From: an uncultured Rubrobacteraceae bacterium
Lineage (GTDB): Bacteria; Actinomycetota; Rubrobacteria; Rubrobacterales; Rubrobacteraceae
Length of the DNA stretch: 64,000 nt
Reading direction: 5' to 3'
NCBI GenBank assembly: GCA_902806095.1
Contig: CADCVF010000030.1
Location: forward strand, 1-64,000
The notes beneath the pieces were generated by a model that saw only the letters and a program-made list of their open reading frames with translations, did not search any database and was not told the DNA's origin. Below are positions 48,746 through 58,807 of the stretch, one piece after another. The position numbers and the translations under genes were made by a program. Each line of letters starts with the position of its first letter. Within the stretch, counting starts at the first letter, position 1.

Positions 48746-49732
48746 ATGCCTGTCAGGGATTCCTTAGAGTATTACATTCGGCTCTTTGCTAACTTGAGGA
48801 CCGACAAGAGCGCCAATAGGTGGCCTGACCGTGTAAGAAATCGTGCTCCTCAGAAGCCCATACTGTTACTTGCCGTACTGGACCTCTTGGAGCTTAACGA
48901 GATCGATTCCAACCTCATCGAGATCACCGAAGACCTCCTCGATCTTTTTGACAAGTATTGGCTGGAAGTCTTACCATTTACAAGACCTAGTACCCTAGCC
49001 ATGCCGTTTGTTCGCATGGAGAGCGAAGGTTTCTGGCATCTAGCCAGGCGTAAGGAGGGTGAACCACTCTTTGGCAGACCTGAGAGATCCGTCGCACAGC
49101 TGCAGGAGCGAGTGTTCGGCGCCTATCTCGATGAGGCTCTCTACGAGCATCTTCGGGTAGAGACAAACCGTAGTATTTTGCGCTCTGTCCTCGCAGGTGA
49201 GAGGTATTTCTCGAACGAAGCCAGTAAGGTCCTCCTGCAGCAAGGTTTCGTCAATCGGGAAGCCTTCATCTATAGTGAGAAGCTACTTAAGAACCCGGGA
49301 GATTTAACGATAAGAGACACGTTGCCGCTCGAAGAAGAGTACTTACCTGTTCGTGGTCAAGGCTTTCGTCGGGCTGTCGTCACCGCTTATTCACATCGTT
49401 GCGCCCTGTGCGGCATCCGTGTCCGTACCCTCGATGGGCATACGGCTGTCACGGCGGCGCATATCGTCCCGTGGAGTGAGACGCAGGACGACCGGCCCGC
49501 CAACGGCATGGCACTGTGCAGGATGTGCCACTGGACCTTCGATGAGGGGCTGCTCGGGGTTTCTCAGGTGTACGAAGTCATCGCCTCTCGGCAACTCAAC
49601 ACCCTCGATAACCTTCCCGGCTACCTGACCAACCTCGAAGGACGAGGTATCGTGGGTCCTGATCGGAAACCACTCTGGCCCGATACCGAGTCGTTGCAGT
49701 GGCACCGCGAGAACGTACTTCGAACACAGTAG
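48746..49732 (+). CDS. HNH endonuclease / putative restriction endonuclease
   Basis: N-terminal APQKPILLLAVLDLLELN and C-terminal HNH: HRCALCGIRVRT...VTAAHIVPWSETQDDRPANGMALCRMCHWTFDEGLL. Confidence 0.85.
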   Translation: MPVRDSLEYYIRLFANLRTDKSANRWPDRVRNRAPQKPILLLAVLDLLELNEIDSNLIEITEDLLDLFDKYWLEVLPFTRPSTLAMPFVRMESEGFWHLARRKEGEPLFGRPERSVAQLQERVFGAYLDEALYEHLRVETNRSILRSVLAGERYFSNEASKVLLQQGFVNREAFIYSEKLLKNPGDLTIRDTLPLEEEYLPVRGQGFRRAVVTAYSHRCALCGIRVRTLDGHTAVTAAHIVPWSETQDDRPANGMALCRMCHWTFDEGLLGVSQVYEVIASRQLNTLDNLPGYLTNLEGRGIVGPDRKPLWPDTESLQWHRENVLRTQ

Positions 49733-50015
49733 CTGTACCTGACCTTCCTACTTCTTCTCCCGGCACTCAAGAACGCTCCTGGAGAAGACGCCACCCGCGG
49801 CACAGGCACCCTCCTGGGCTCGAACAGGACGTCTCGCAAGATCTCACGTCATGTAGGCTCTCGCGTAGGAGAGCTCCGCGAAGCTGGCGGCGTGTCGAAT
49901 GAACCAGGGCGCACTCAACGACCCGGCGGGCACGAGGCTACTGCCGATCTGGCTTGTGATCGCCGACGGCTCTCGCGCCTCAGGCTTCGGCGCGGGGGAT
50001 AGAATCAATCGAACG

Positions 50016-51200
50016 ATGAGCCCGATGTCCGTAGAGAGATCACCGGAAAACGTTGCTGCCCTTCCAGGTCGTCTGGATGGCGTCGACGCCGCCCGCGCGG
50101 TCGCGGTTCTCGGTATGGTCATCATTCACTTCGGACCGAACCCAATCCCCGATACGGTCTTCGGCAACCTCTACGAGGTTCCCCACGGGCGTGCCTCTGT
50201 CCTATTCGTGCTGCTCGCCGGGGTGGGGGTGGCACTCCTCGCCGGCAGATCAGGTGACGGGCGACGCTGGCAGGCCCGCGGGCGGCTGCTTTTCCGGGCG
50301 GCTCTGCTTCTACCCCTCGGGCTGTGGCTGCAAGGGCTCGACCACGGGGTCCTCGTCATCCTCCAGTACTATGCGGTCTACTTCCTCCTCGCGGCGCTCG
50401 TCCTCACCCTACCGGACCGCTGGTTGCTGGTGGCTGGCGCCTTCGCGCTCCTGTGCGGCCCTGTGTCCTACTTCGTGGGCGAGACGGCGAAGCCGGGCTG
50501 GTTCGACGGGCACCCGGCCACGCTCGGAGATCCGCTCGCCAGGATTTCCCATGACCTGTTGCTCTCCGGGGCTTATCCGCTGGCGGTGTGGTCGGCACCG
50601 CTGTTCGTCGGGCTATGGGTCGGCCGGAGAAGTCTATCTTCGCCGGCGGTCCGGTGGTGGCTGCTCGGCGTCGGACTCGCGGTCGCCGTCGCCGCGCCGT
50701 TCGTCTCCGATGGACTCACCGCCGCCCTTGGCGGGCCGACCGGCGGAACAGGCCCAGGCTTCGCCAAACTTGTAACCGACGAGCCTCACAGCCAGATGCC
50801 CCTCTGGATGGCCGGGTCGATCGGTTCAGCCTGCGCGGCGCTCGGCGGGGCGCTCTTGCTCGTGGAGATGCTCCCGCGCGTGAGTTGGCCTCTGGTCGCC
50901 ACCGGCCAACTCGCGCTCTCCGTCTACGTGGGCCACCTGCTGTTGCTCGACTCCTACGAGGAGCTGCTGCGCTACGAAGCGCTCCCGGCGGCGGCCACCA
51001 CCGTAGGTGTGTTCATGCTGCTCGCCGCGATCACGTGCATGCTCTGGCGCGCGGCGCTTCCGCGAGGGCCCCTTGAGGCCGCCCTCGCCACGCCGTGGTG
51101 GATCATCGAACGGGTCGCCGCCTGGCTACGCACGACGCAAGGACGAGACAGGCGAACCCCCGTGGCCGTCGCGCGGGTAAGCCGCGAAAGGCAGAAATGA
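50016..51200 (+). CDS. DUF1624/DUF418-like acyltransferase-type membrane protein
   Basis: GRLDGVDAARAVAVLGMVIIHFGPNP; multi-TM; start trimmed from the 49899 ORF (uncertain). Confidence 0.75.
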   Translation: MSPMSVERSPENVAALPGRLDGVDAARAVAVLGMVIIHFGPNPIPDTVFGNLYEVPHGRASVLFVLLAGVGVALLAGRSGDGRRWQARGRLLFRAALLLPLGLWLQGLDHGVLVILQYYAVYFLLAALVLTLPDRWLLVAGAFALLCGPVSYFVGETAKPGWFDGHPATLGDPLARISHDLLLSGAYPLAVWSAPLFVGLWVGRRSLSSPAVRWWLLGVGLAVAVAAPFVSDGLTAALGGPTGGTGPGFAKLVTDEPHSQMPLWMAGSIGSACAALGGALLLVEMLPRVSWPLVATGQLALSVYVGHLLLLDSYEELLRYEALPAAATTVGVFMLLAAITCMLWRAALPRGPLEAALATPWWIIERVAAWLRTTQGRDRRTPVAVARVSRERQK

Positions 51201-53059
51201 AGCACGCTTCGAAAAGGGTAATCTCGGTATTGATGCTCGCGTGCATCCTGGCGTCCTGCGGTGGTGAGCCCGCGGAGCCCGAGGTGGCTCCCCCGGAAGC
51301 GGGCGCCGGGAGAACGACCACGGATGGGCAGACGACCCCCGTTGCGGGAGTCACGAAGGAAGCTACAGTGAAGGAGACAACCGGACGAGAAGCGAAGGCG
51401 CAGTCCGGCGCGGCGGAGCCGGAGCTTCGTAGAGGACCAGCGAGCAGCAGCACGCCGACCCGACCGGCGCTAGGCACGAACGGCATGGTCAGCTCTGCCC
51501 ACCCCCTCGCCACACGAGCGGGGTTGGAGGTCCTCGAAGACGGGGGCAACGCTTACGATGCGGCGGTCGCCGTCGCGGCTTCCCTTGGCGTAGTAGAGCC
51601 GTACATGAGCGGCGTTGGCGGCTACGGGGCGATGGTCATCTACGACGCGCAGACCGGAGAGACGAGATCTCTCAGCGCCGCCACCAGGGTGCCAGAGACG
51701 CTCGACCCTGCCGTGTTCCGCCCGCCAGCGCCGGGTTACCTGGAGAACAGGCAGGGCGCCCCGGCCATCTCGACGCCTGGCGCAGTGAACGACTGGGAGG
51801 CCCTCTGGGAGGAGTACGGCGAGCTCCGGTGGGAACGCCTCCTGGAGCCAGCCATACGACAGGCCGAGGAAGGGTTCATCCTGGACGAGGAGAACGCCGG
51901 CTGGATCGGCTCGGAGTTCTACACGTTTCCCCCGCACGCCCAGGAGATTTACGGCGAGAATGGAACGCCCCTCGTCGCTGGACAGCGCCTCGTGCAGGAG
52001 GACCTGGGGCGTTCTCTGCGCCGGATCTCCGAACAAGGCGCGGACGTGGTCTACGGCGGCGAGCTGGGCGAAGCGATGGCTTCAGCGGCGCAGCGAAACG
52101 GCGGATTCCTGACCACCGACGACTTGGACGCCAACCGCCCCGAGTGGCAAGAACCCATAAGCGTGGACTACAGGGGCAACGAGGTCGTCACTTCTCCTAC
52201 GCCGACGACAGCGTGGAACGCCCTAACCCGCCTCGGGGTCATGAGTCGGCTCGACGCTGAGGCACTCGGCCACAACACCGTGGCGTACCTCGACACGTAC
52301 GCGACCGTGACGCGGCGGGCCCACTACGAGCGGTCCGAGTACGCCGCCGACCCTGAGGTCGCGCGGACGCCCCTGGACCTGCTGCTCTCCGAGGATTACT
52401 GGGAGCGAGAGGCCGCCGCGGTAGAAGATTCGTCGGCGAGTTCGTCCGCGAGATCCTCGTCCGTAGGGCTGAATTCCACCGAGCAGCGCGGGCATACTAC
52501 GCACTTCGTGGTGGCCGATGGGGAGGGGAACGTGGTCAGCATGACACAGACCCTGGGCAACATCTTCGGGAGCAAGGTTATGCCTAAAGGTACTGGTATC
52601 TGGCTAAACAACTCGATCAGCTACTCACAATTCGAGCCCGAGGGCAACACTCTGGACGTCTTCCCCGGGCGCCACAGGCTCGTCGGGATCGCTCCGACCA
52701 TCATCATGCGCGATGGCAGGCCCCGGATCGCCCTTGGCTCCCACGGCGGCTACTACATCTTGCAGACCACACCGCAGATGATCATGAACCTCATCGACTT
52801 CGACATGAACGTCCAGCAGGCTATAGCCGTCCCCCGCATCAGCTTCACCGAACCGAGCTCGTTCGCGGTGGACGCCGGCATGTCTGCCTCTGTCCAGGGT
52901 GGGCTGGAGGCCACGGGCCACGATGTGTATGTTGACGAGTACGGACTTGGCAACGCCCACGGTCTGACCGTCGAGTACGGCCAGGGCGAAGCCGGCGGGC
53001 CTACCCGGTTCACCGGTGGCGCAGATCCGCGGGCCGAAGGGATCGCCATCGGCTATTGA
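51197..53059 (+). CDS. ggt: Gamma-glutamyltranspeptidase, lipoprotein-like
   Basis: MLACILASCGG lipobox; GMVSSAHPLATRAGLEVLEDGGNAYDAAVAVAASLGVVEPYMSGVGGYG; HTTHFVVADGEGNVVSMTQTLGNIFGS. Confidence 0.93.
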   Translation: MKHASKRVISVLMLACILASCGGEPAEPEVAPPEAGAGRTTTDGQTTPVAGVTKEATVKETTGREAKAQSGAAEPELRRGPASSSTPTRPALGTNGMVSSAHPLATRAGLEVLEDGGNAYDAAVAVAASLGVVEPYMSGVGGYGAMVIYDAQTGETRSLSAATRVPETLDPAVFRPPAPGYLENRQGAPAISTPGAVNDWEALWEEYGELRWERLLEPAIRQAEEGFILDEENAGWIGSEFYTFPPHAQEIYGENGTPLVAGQRLVQEDLGRSLRRISEQGADVVYGGELGEAMASAAQRNGGFLTTDDLDANRPEWQEPISVDYRGNEVVTSPTPTTAWNALTRLGVMSRLDAEALGHNTVAYLDTYATVTRRAHYERSEYAADPEVARTPLDLLLSEDYWEREAAAVEDSSASSSARSSSVGLNSTEQRGHTTHFVVADGEGNVVSMTQTLGNIFGSKVMPKGTGIWLNNSISYSQFEPEGNTLDVFPGRHRLVGIAPTIIMRDGRPRIALGSHGGYYILQTTPQMIMNLIDFDMNVQQAIAVPRISFTEPSSFAVDAGMSASVQGGLEATGHDVYVDEYGLGNAHGLTVEYGQGEAGGPTRFTGGADPRAEGIAIGY

Positions 53060-53146
53060 GCCAGGTATGCTCTCGATCGAGGGATCGGGACTCAATGCTT
53101 TCTTTCACCCGGCCTTCGATCAGGAACGCTCCTTCACGGTACGGGA

Positions 53147-53686
53147 TTATTGCCGTTCCGGTTCATAGATGAGCGCCACAACGCCCGAGCTGAACGACTG
53201 TGATTCGAGAAGCTTCAACGTCGCAGGGGTATCCTCTTCGAACAGGCGCTTGCCTTTGCCCACGACCAACGGGTAGACAAGAAGTCGATAGCGATCCACA
53301 AGATCATGCTGCATGAGCGTTTGCACCAGCGTGGCGCTGCCGTGGACCGTGATGTCCTTGCCGTCCTGCTGCTTGAGGTCGGTGATTTGTTCCACGATAT
53401 TGTCTTTGATCAGCCTCGAGTTGTTCCACTCCAGGGACTCTTCGAGGGTCCCAGAGACTACGTATTTGCGCACGCTGTTGAAGTAATCTGCCCCTTCATC
53501 GTTGCTCTCTGGCCAGGCTGCCGCAAACCCTTGATAGGTCACGCGTCCCAGGAGCAAGGCATCGCTTGCGGTCGACTCTTCGCTTTTGAACTTCGCGATC
53601 TCGTCGTTCCAGTACTCGAACGTCCACCCCGGCTCTTCCATAACGCCATCCAGTGACACGAATTCGGTGACGACTATATTCCGCAC
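53147..53686 (-). CDS. Dihydrofolate reductase family protein (RibD C-terminal-like)
   Basis: VVTEFVSLDGVMEEPGWTF; LLGRVTYQGFAAAWP; VHGSATLVQTLMQHDLVDRYRLLVYPLVVGKGKRLFE. Confidence 0.92.
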   Translation of the reverse strand: MRNIVVTEFVSLDGVMEEPGWTFEYWNDEIAKFKSEESTASDALLLGRVTYQGFAAAWPESNDEGADYFNSVRKYVVSGTLEESLEWNNSRLIKDNIVEQITDLKQQDGKDITVHGSATLVQTLMQHDLVDRYRLLVYPLVVGKGKRLFEEDTPATLKLLESQSFSSGVVALIYEPERQ

Positions 53687-53774
53687 GATGGTCTCCTTTT
53701 ACCGTTCGCCTTCTATACCGCAATCATAGGGCAACAAGAAGACAGAGCCTCGTTGGAATGGCGGAACTACCGGA

Positions 53775-54044
53775 TCAACTGGCAAATCTCCTCGCGGCCT
53801 GCGTCCGCGCCTTTTCCGCCTCTACTTCGCGGTTTCTGGGCGGCGCCTTGGTCTCCAGTGAGGCAAGCAGTCTGTTCGAGGCTGCCGCTATCTCATGGAC
53901 GGCGGCATAAAAGGCGACTTCGTTGGCTTTGGATGGCTTGTTGAAGCCACTGATCTTGCGCACATATTGTAACGCTGCCGCGCGGACTTCTTCGTCGTTG
54001 ACGGGTGGATCGAAATTGTACAGGGTCTTGATGTTTCGACACAT
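53775..54044 (-). CDS. DUF2277 family protein
   Basis: MCRNIKTLYNFDPPVNDEEVRAAALQYVRKISGFNKPSKANEVAFYAAVHEIA. Confidence 0.88.
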   Translation of the reverse strand: MCRNIKTLYNFDPPVNDEEVRAAALQYVRKISGFNKPSKANEVAFYAAVHEIAAASNRLLASLETKAPPRNREVEAEKARTQAARRFAS

Positions 54045-54179
54045 TTGCTCCACTCCCTCGCCGTGGATCTCATAGTACATGTTGGGGTCATTTACCTGAG
54101 CGTAGTTATTCCTCCTGCGGTTGGGCATCGTCTGCGCGCAGCATACGGCACGAATCCGGAAATCCTATAGCGATTTTCG

Positions 54180-57100
54180 TCACCCCGCTCGTCTGCCGGG
54201 CTTCCTGGCTCGGATGAAGCTGCCCGAGGCGGAGACTGCACGCTCTGTGTCGATCGAGGTCCCTGGGTGTCGCCTGGCGAGTGCTTTACCCAGATCCCCT
54301 ATCTGCTCGACGAGGAAGGAGAAACCGCGCCGGTCGTCCTGTTCGACGCGCCCCTCGAGCAGGAAGGCGCCGGACCGATGGAGGAGGTGCCCGTACTTCT
54401 CGTAGACGCGCTCGAAGATCGTGGCTTGCAAGAGGCCCCTTTCGTCCTCCAGGAGCAAGAAATAGACGGGTCTTCCGCTCTTGGTGGGCGGTCGTTGCAG
54501 GCACTCGATGAGGCCTGCGGCAAGGACTCTCGTGCCGTGCGGAAGGTCGAGGATCTCCTGGCTGGGGACGACGCCGAGTTCTTTCAGGGTCCGGCGGTAC
54601 GAGAGCAAGGGGTGACTGACGACGTCCAGGGAGAGGACCGCTTTCTGCTCCCGCTCCGCTTTGCCGGGCGGCATCGGCAGGTTGTGGAGAGACGCGCCGC
54701 TCAGATCGTACCCGGCGGATGCCCGCGCCTCCCACCAGCTCGCCGGGTGCGGCAAGGGTATCTCCGGATGCCCCGTACGGCCCCGCTTCTTCGGCAGGCG
54801 ATCGGCCTCGGCCAACAAGGGCGCGCGGTCAGCCCCGGCCAGGGGGTCCAGGAATCCCCCTTTTATGAGGTTCTTCAGGGCGTCCTTCTGGACGGGAGTC
54901 CTCCTGTAGAGGTCAGCGACCGAGGCGAAAGGACGCGCCTCCCTCTCGTGGATAATCCCCTCGATCGCCAGCCGGGAGAGTCCCTTGGAGTACGAGAGGC
55001 CCACCCTGAGCGCGGTGCCGTCCTTCTCCACGGAAAAGCCCTCATCCGACGCGAAGACGTCGGGCGGGAGGACTCCGAGGCCGATCCTCCTGGCCTCGTT
55101 GAGCAGGACCCTGGGGCTGTAGAAGCCCATCGGCTGGGAGTTGAGCAGGCCGCAAAAGAACTCGGCCGGGTAGTGGACCCTCATGTAGGCGCTCGCGTAG
55201 GAGAGGTGCGCGAAGGAGGCCGCGTGGGCTTTCAGGAAACCGTAAGAGGCGAAGCCCTCCATCCAGTCGAAGACCGTGTCCGCCGTCTTCTTTGGCACGC
55301 CGCGGTCGACGGCACGCTGGAGGAACCTCCGCCTCATTCCGGCCATCGCCCCAGACCCGCGGTCCTTGGTCATCGCGCGCCTGAAGCCGTCGCCCTCGGC
55401 CAGCGCGAAACCGGCGACGGCGCGCGCCACCTCCAGTACCTGCTCCTGGTACATCAGCACCCCGTAGGTGGGCCTCAGGATGTCGTCGAGCTCCGGCAGG
55501 GGCACCGAGTAGGGCTCGCGGCCATTCCTCCTGAGCACGTACGGGGTGACTAGGTCGCCGCGCACGGGACCTGGCCTGAAGAGCGAGATCTGGGCAACCA
55601 GGTCCGAGAAGCGTCTGGGTTTCAGCCGGCGGCTCAGCTGCATCTGGCCAGGGCTCTCCAGCTGGAACATACCCGCGTTGCGACCGGTGCGCACGAGGCG
55701 GAACGCTTCCCTGTCCTCGGGGGGCGGGGAGAGCGGGTCCACCTTCTTGCCAGTCCTCCTCGTCGCCAACTCGCCGGCCTTCTGCAGTGCCGTATGCATC
55801 TTGAGGCCAAGGATGTCGAGCTTGGGGATGCCACAATACTCGAGGCCGTCTTTGTCGTACTGGCAACGCAACAATCCCTCCTTACCAGAAGGCTCCAGGG
55901 GCACGAGATCCGACAGGTGGTGTTCGGCCGTCCCGAAGACGAGGCCGCCGTTGTGGGTGCCAGCCCCCTGCAGCCTGCCGGCGAGCCCCGCGGAGAGCTC
56001 TAGCAGGAGCCGGTATCTCTCCGTGTCTTGCAAGGGGTGCCCCCGCATGGCCGGCTCTCTGAGCACCTCTTTCCAACCGTCGAGACCGGCGTAGACCTTG
56101 TCGCGGTCCGAAAAGCGGGTCGGGACGTGGCGGGAGAGGACGTCGATCTCCTGCGGCGGGTGGCCCAGTGCACGGGCCGCGACCCTGACGGCGCCCCTCA
56201 AGGAATAGGAGGCCGCAGTTCCGGCGACGGCTACCCCCCTACGCGCGTGGCGCCGCTCCAACTCGTCCCGCACCTCGTCGCGGCGCTCGGAGCAGAAGTC
56301 CAGGTCGATGTCCGGCGGGTCCCTTCGCTCCTCGTGCATGAACCTCTCGAAGAGCAGGCGGTTGGAGAAGGGCTCGGGCTGCGTCAGGCCCAGACAGTAA
56401 GAGACCAGGCTGTTCGCCGCGCTCCCTCGGCCCGTGACCGGCACGCCCTTTTCGCGGGCTATCTCCACGGCCTCCAGGGCCAGCAAGAAGTACGGCGCGA
56501 AGCCCAGGTCCTCGATGCACGAGAGCTCACGCCGCAGGCGCGAAACGACCTGTCGGTTCAGTCCCCCGTACCTCTCCCTCGCGCCGCGCAGCGCGAGCTC
56601 GACGAGGACCTTCCCAGGGTCTTCGTGTTGTGAGGCTGGGACGTGGACCTTGCCTGACAACCTCACGGCGCCCGCGCACCGCCAGGCGACCTCCGCCGCG
56701 GTATGCAAAGACCAGGGACGGTACGCGAACAGGCGAACCATCCTCCTCGCGTCCTTGAGCCACAGCTGGTCGGTCGGCCGGTAGCCGGGGCCTGGTAACC
56801 GGGAGAGGTTGGACGCAGCCACGAGCGTCTCGTGCAGACGGTGGTCAGCGGGCTCGAGGTGCGCCACCTCGTTGGTCGCCAGGGTGGGCACGCCGCAGCC
56901 TTCGGCGAAGGAGGCTACCCGACCCATCCTCCTGCGGCTCCCTGCAGTCCCGTCGTCGGTCAGCTCGACGAAGAGGTTGCCCTCCCCGAACGACTCGCGT
57001 AGAAGACTCAACACCTCCCACGCTCGTTCGCTGTGGCCAGAGAGGATCAGGCCTGGCAAGAGCCCGAAGGGCACAGCCCCAGTGAGGCAGACGAGCCCTG

Positions 57101-57464
57101 CGGCGTGCTCGAGCAGGACTTCGAGGGAACACGCCGGGCAGCGCCGGTCTTCCGCAGCGCACCGGTAGGCCGTGATGAGCCGGCACAGGGAGCGGTACCC
57201 TTGCATGGACTCGGCCAGCAGCACTACGTGCCCCCATGCAGTCGAGACCTCGGCTCCGACGATGGGAAGGATACCGGCTTTATCCGCGGCTTCGAGAAAC
57301 CTCGGAATACCGTAGAGTCCGTCGCGGTCCGTGAGCGCCAGAGAGGACATCCCCATCCTCGCCGCTGCCTCCACGAGCTCTTCTGGCCTCGCGACCCCGA
57401 AACCGAAGGAGAACCCGCTCCTGGCGTGCAGATGGACGAAGTTGTCTGGGGACTCTTCGTTCAA
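54180..57464 (-). CDS. dnaE2: Error-prone DNA polymerase III alpha (DnaE2)
   Basis: PHP start FVHLHARSGFSFGFGVARPEELVEAAARMGMSSLALTDRDGLYG; PDIDLDFCSERRDEV; TTG start overlapping the upstream gene. Confidence 0.92.
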   Translation of the reverse strand: MNEESPDNFVHLHARSGFSFGFGVARPEELVEAAARMGMSSLALTDRDGLYGIPRFLEAADKAGILPIVGAEVSTAWGHVVLLAESMQGYRSLCRLITAYRCAAEDRRCPACSLEVLLEHAAGLVCLTGAVPFGLLPGLILSGHSERAWEVLSLLRESFGEGNLFVELTDDGTAGSRRRMGRVASFAEGCGVPTLATNEVAHLEPADHRLHETLVAASNLSRLPGPGYRPTDQLWLKDARRMVRLFAYRPWSLHTAAEVAWRCAGAVRLSGKVHVPASQHEDPGKVLVELALRGARERYGGLNRQVVSRLRRELSCIEDLGFAPYFLLALEAVEIAREKGVPVTGRGSAANSLVSYCLGLTQPEPFSNRLLFERFMHEERRDPPDIDLDFCSERRDEVRDELERRHARRGVAVAGTAASYSLRGAVRVAARALGHPPQEIDVLSRHVPTRFSDRDKVYAGLDGWKEVLREPAMRGHPLQDTERYRLLLELSAGLAGRLQGAGTHNGGLVFGTAEHHLSDLVPLEPSGKEGLLRCQYDKDGLEYCGIPKLDILGLKMHTALQKAGELATRRTGKKVDPLSPPPEDREAFRLVRTGRNAGMFQLESPGQMQLSRRLKPRRFSDLVAQISLFRPGPVRGDLVTPYVLRRNGREPYSVPLPELDDILRPTYGVLMYQEQVLEVARAVAGFALAEGDGFRRAMTKDRGSGAMAGMRRRFLQRAVDRGVPKKTADTVFDWMEGFASYGFLKAHAASFAHLSYASAYMRVHYPAEFFCGLLNSQPMGFYSPRVLLNEARRIGLGVLPPDVFASDEGFSVEKDGTALRVGLSYSKGLSRLAIEGIIHEREARPFASVADLYRRTPVQKDALKNLIKGGFLDPLAGADRAPLLAEADRLPKKRGRTGHPEIPLPHPASWWEARASAGYDLSGASLHNLPMPPGKAEREQKAVLSLDVVSHPLLSYRRTLKELGVVPSQEILDLPHGTRVLAAGLIECLQRPPTKSGRPVYFLLLEDERGLLQATIFERVYEKYGHLLHRSGAFLLEGRVEQDDRRGFSFLVEQIGDLGKALARRHPGTSIDTERAVSASGSFIRARKPGRRAG

Positions 57465-57883
57465 TCCGTCACCCCTACGAGGAACCACTCCCTGTCGTTC
57501 TCCCGCGCCAGGTCGACGACCGAACCGTCGGAGAGGAGGACCCTCACGAGGCTCCTGTCCTTCGCCCGCTCCTCGTCCCACCACGCCCGAACCTCCCGCC
57601 AGCGTCCAAGAACCTCGACGACGTAGTGCCTCTTGCGGCACCGTCTCCGGCCCGAAGACCACACGATCCGCACGCGCCCGTGGCGGTTCTCCAACTCGAC
57701 CGGCTCCCGCAGGATACGGGCGACCTGCCCGACCCCCTCTATCTCCGAGGCCAGCGAGAGCCAGGGTGCCAGGAGTAGGTGATCCAGGACCCTCCTCCTC
57801 GACTCGCGGGTAGGGAAAAGCGGCTCCTCGAACCCCTCGGGCCGCAAGGGGTAGCAGTGTATCTCCGAGACGCTCGCCTCCAT
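57461..57883 (-). CDS. DUF6504-like protein coupled to dnaE2
   Basis: RRVLDHLLLAPWLSLASEIEGVG...GRRRCRKRHYVVEVLGRWREVRAWWDEERAKDRSLVRVLLSDGSVVDLARENDREWFLVGVTD. Confidence 0.75.
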   Translation of the reverse strand: MEASVSEIHCYPLRPEGFEEPLFPTRESRRRVLDHLLLAPWLSLASEIEGVGQVARILREPVELENRHGRVRIVWSSGRRRCRKRHYVVEVLGRWREVRAWWDEERAKDRSLVRVLLSDGSVVDLARENDREWFLVGVTD

Positions 57884-58071
57884 CTCTCTCCTCCCTCCAG
57901 GGAGCGCCAGAGCCGGGGGATGAGAAACCCGCGCCACCGGATATAATCCAGGGAGCAGGCGTCCTCGCCTCCTTCTAACCTTCGCAGGCCGGTGCTGGTT
58001 GGACGCCGGCCGGCCCGCGAGGCCCGGGGTGGGGGCGCTCCTGCTTTGCCGTTCTTCTCTCTACGCTACCA

Positions 58072-58085
58072 CAAACTAATGTTTG
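58072..58085. promoter_or_regulatory. Candidate LexA/SOS box CAAACTAATGTTTG
   Basis: CAAAC-N4-GTTTG palindrome between divergent lexA and DUF6504-dnaE2; resembles GAAC-N4-GTTC. Confidence 0.55.
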
Positions 58086-58141
58086 CAGTCTACGGCAAAA
58101 TCGTATAGAGTGTCATCGCGAGGCGTTCAGAGGAGACGATA

Positions 58142-58807
58142 ATGGTCCCTGAGAACTGGAAGGTAAGGATGGAGATGCTCCGGCGCCTGGCCCGTGCTGG
58201 TGCGAGGGGAAAGGGGCCTCCGAGCGTGCGCGAGGTGGGGGAGGCTGTGGGCCTGAAGAGCTCCCAGACCGCGTACAAGCACCTCAAAAAGCTTGAGGAG
58301 GCTGGGTACATCGAGCGGGAGGCTGGACGGGCGCGCGGCATCAGGCTGACGGAGAAGGGTTGGGAGGTCGCGGGCGAGATGCCCCTGATGGGTAGGATCG
58401 CCGCCGGGCGAGGGCTCGAGGCTGTGACGGTCGGGGATGAGGCCTACTCGCTGGCGGCAGAGCTAGTGGGGTCCCGCTCGGGCAGACGGCGATACCTTTT
58501 GAGGGTCGTTGGGCAGTCCATGATCGGGGCCCACATAGCAGACGGGGACCTCCTGGTCGTAGAGGAGGACGAAGCTCCGCCAGACGGCGCAGTCGTAGCA
58601 GCCCTAATCGGGGACGGAGAGGAGGTCACCGTCAAGCGGCTCTACCGCGAGAGGGGCGAAGGCGGAGACCTCCTGCGGCTAAGGCCCGAGAACGGGGACC
58701 ACGAGGACCTAATCATGCCAGCCGAGGACGTAACCATACAAGGACGCGTAGTCTACGTCGTACACCCGCCCAGAGGAAAGTCCAGCAATTCAGCACGCTC
58801 CGGCTGA
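58142..58807 (+). CDS. lexA: LexA repressor
   Basis: Winged HTH PPSVREVGEAVGLKSSQTAYKHLKKLEEAGYIERE; VVGQSMIGAHIADGDLLVVE (Ser) and GEEVTVKRLYRE (Lys). Confidence 0.93.
   Translation: MVPENWKVRMEMLRRLARAGARGKGPPSVREVGEAVGLKSSQTAYKHLKKLEEAGYIEREAGRARGIRLTEKGWEVAGEMPLMGRIAAGRGLEAVTVGDEAYSLAAELVGSRSGRRRYLLRVVGQSMIGAHIADGDLLVVEEDEAPPDGAVVAALIGDGEEVTVKRLYRERGEGGDLLRLRPENGDHEDLIMPAEDVTIQGRVVYVVHPPRGKSSNSARSG

Noticed and set aside
54267-55553. 428-aa plus-strand ORF
   Set aside because: Fully antisense to dnaE2; low-complexity composition typical of high-GC shadow ORFs.
57940-58030. GC-rich intergenic inverted repeats (GGCCGG...CCGGCC) as a structured RNA
   Set aside because: GC-rich self-complementarity is common here and no known riboswitch motif was recognised.
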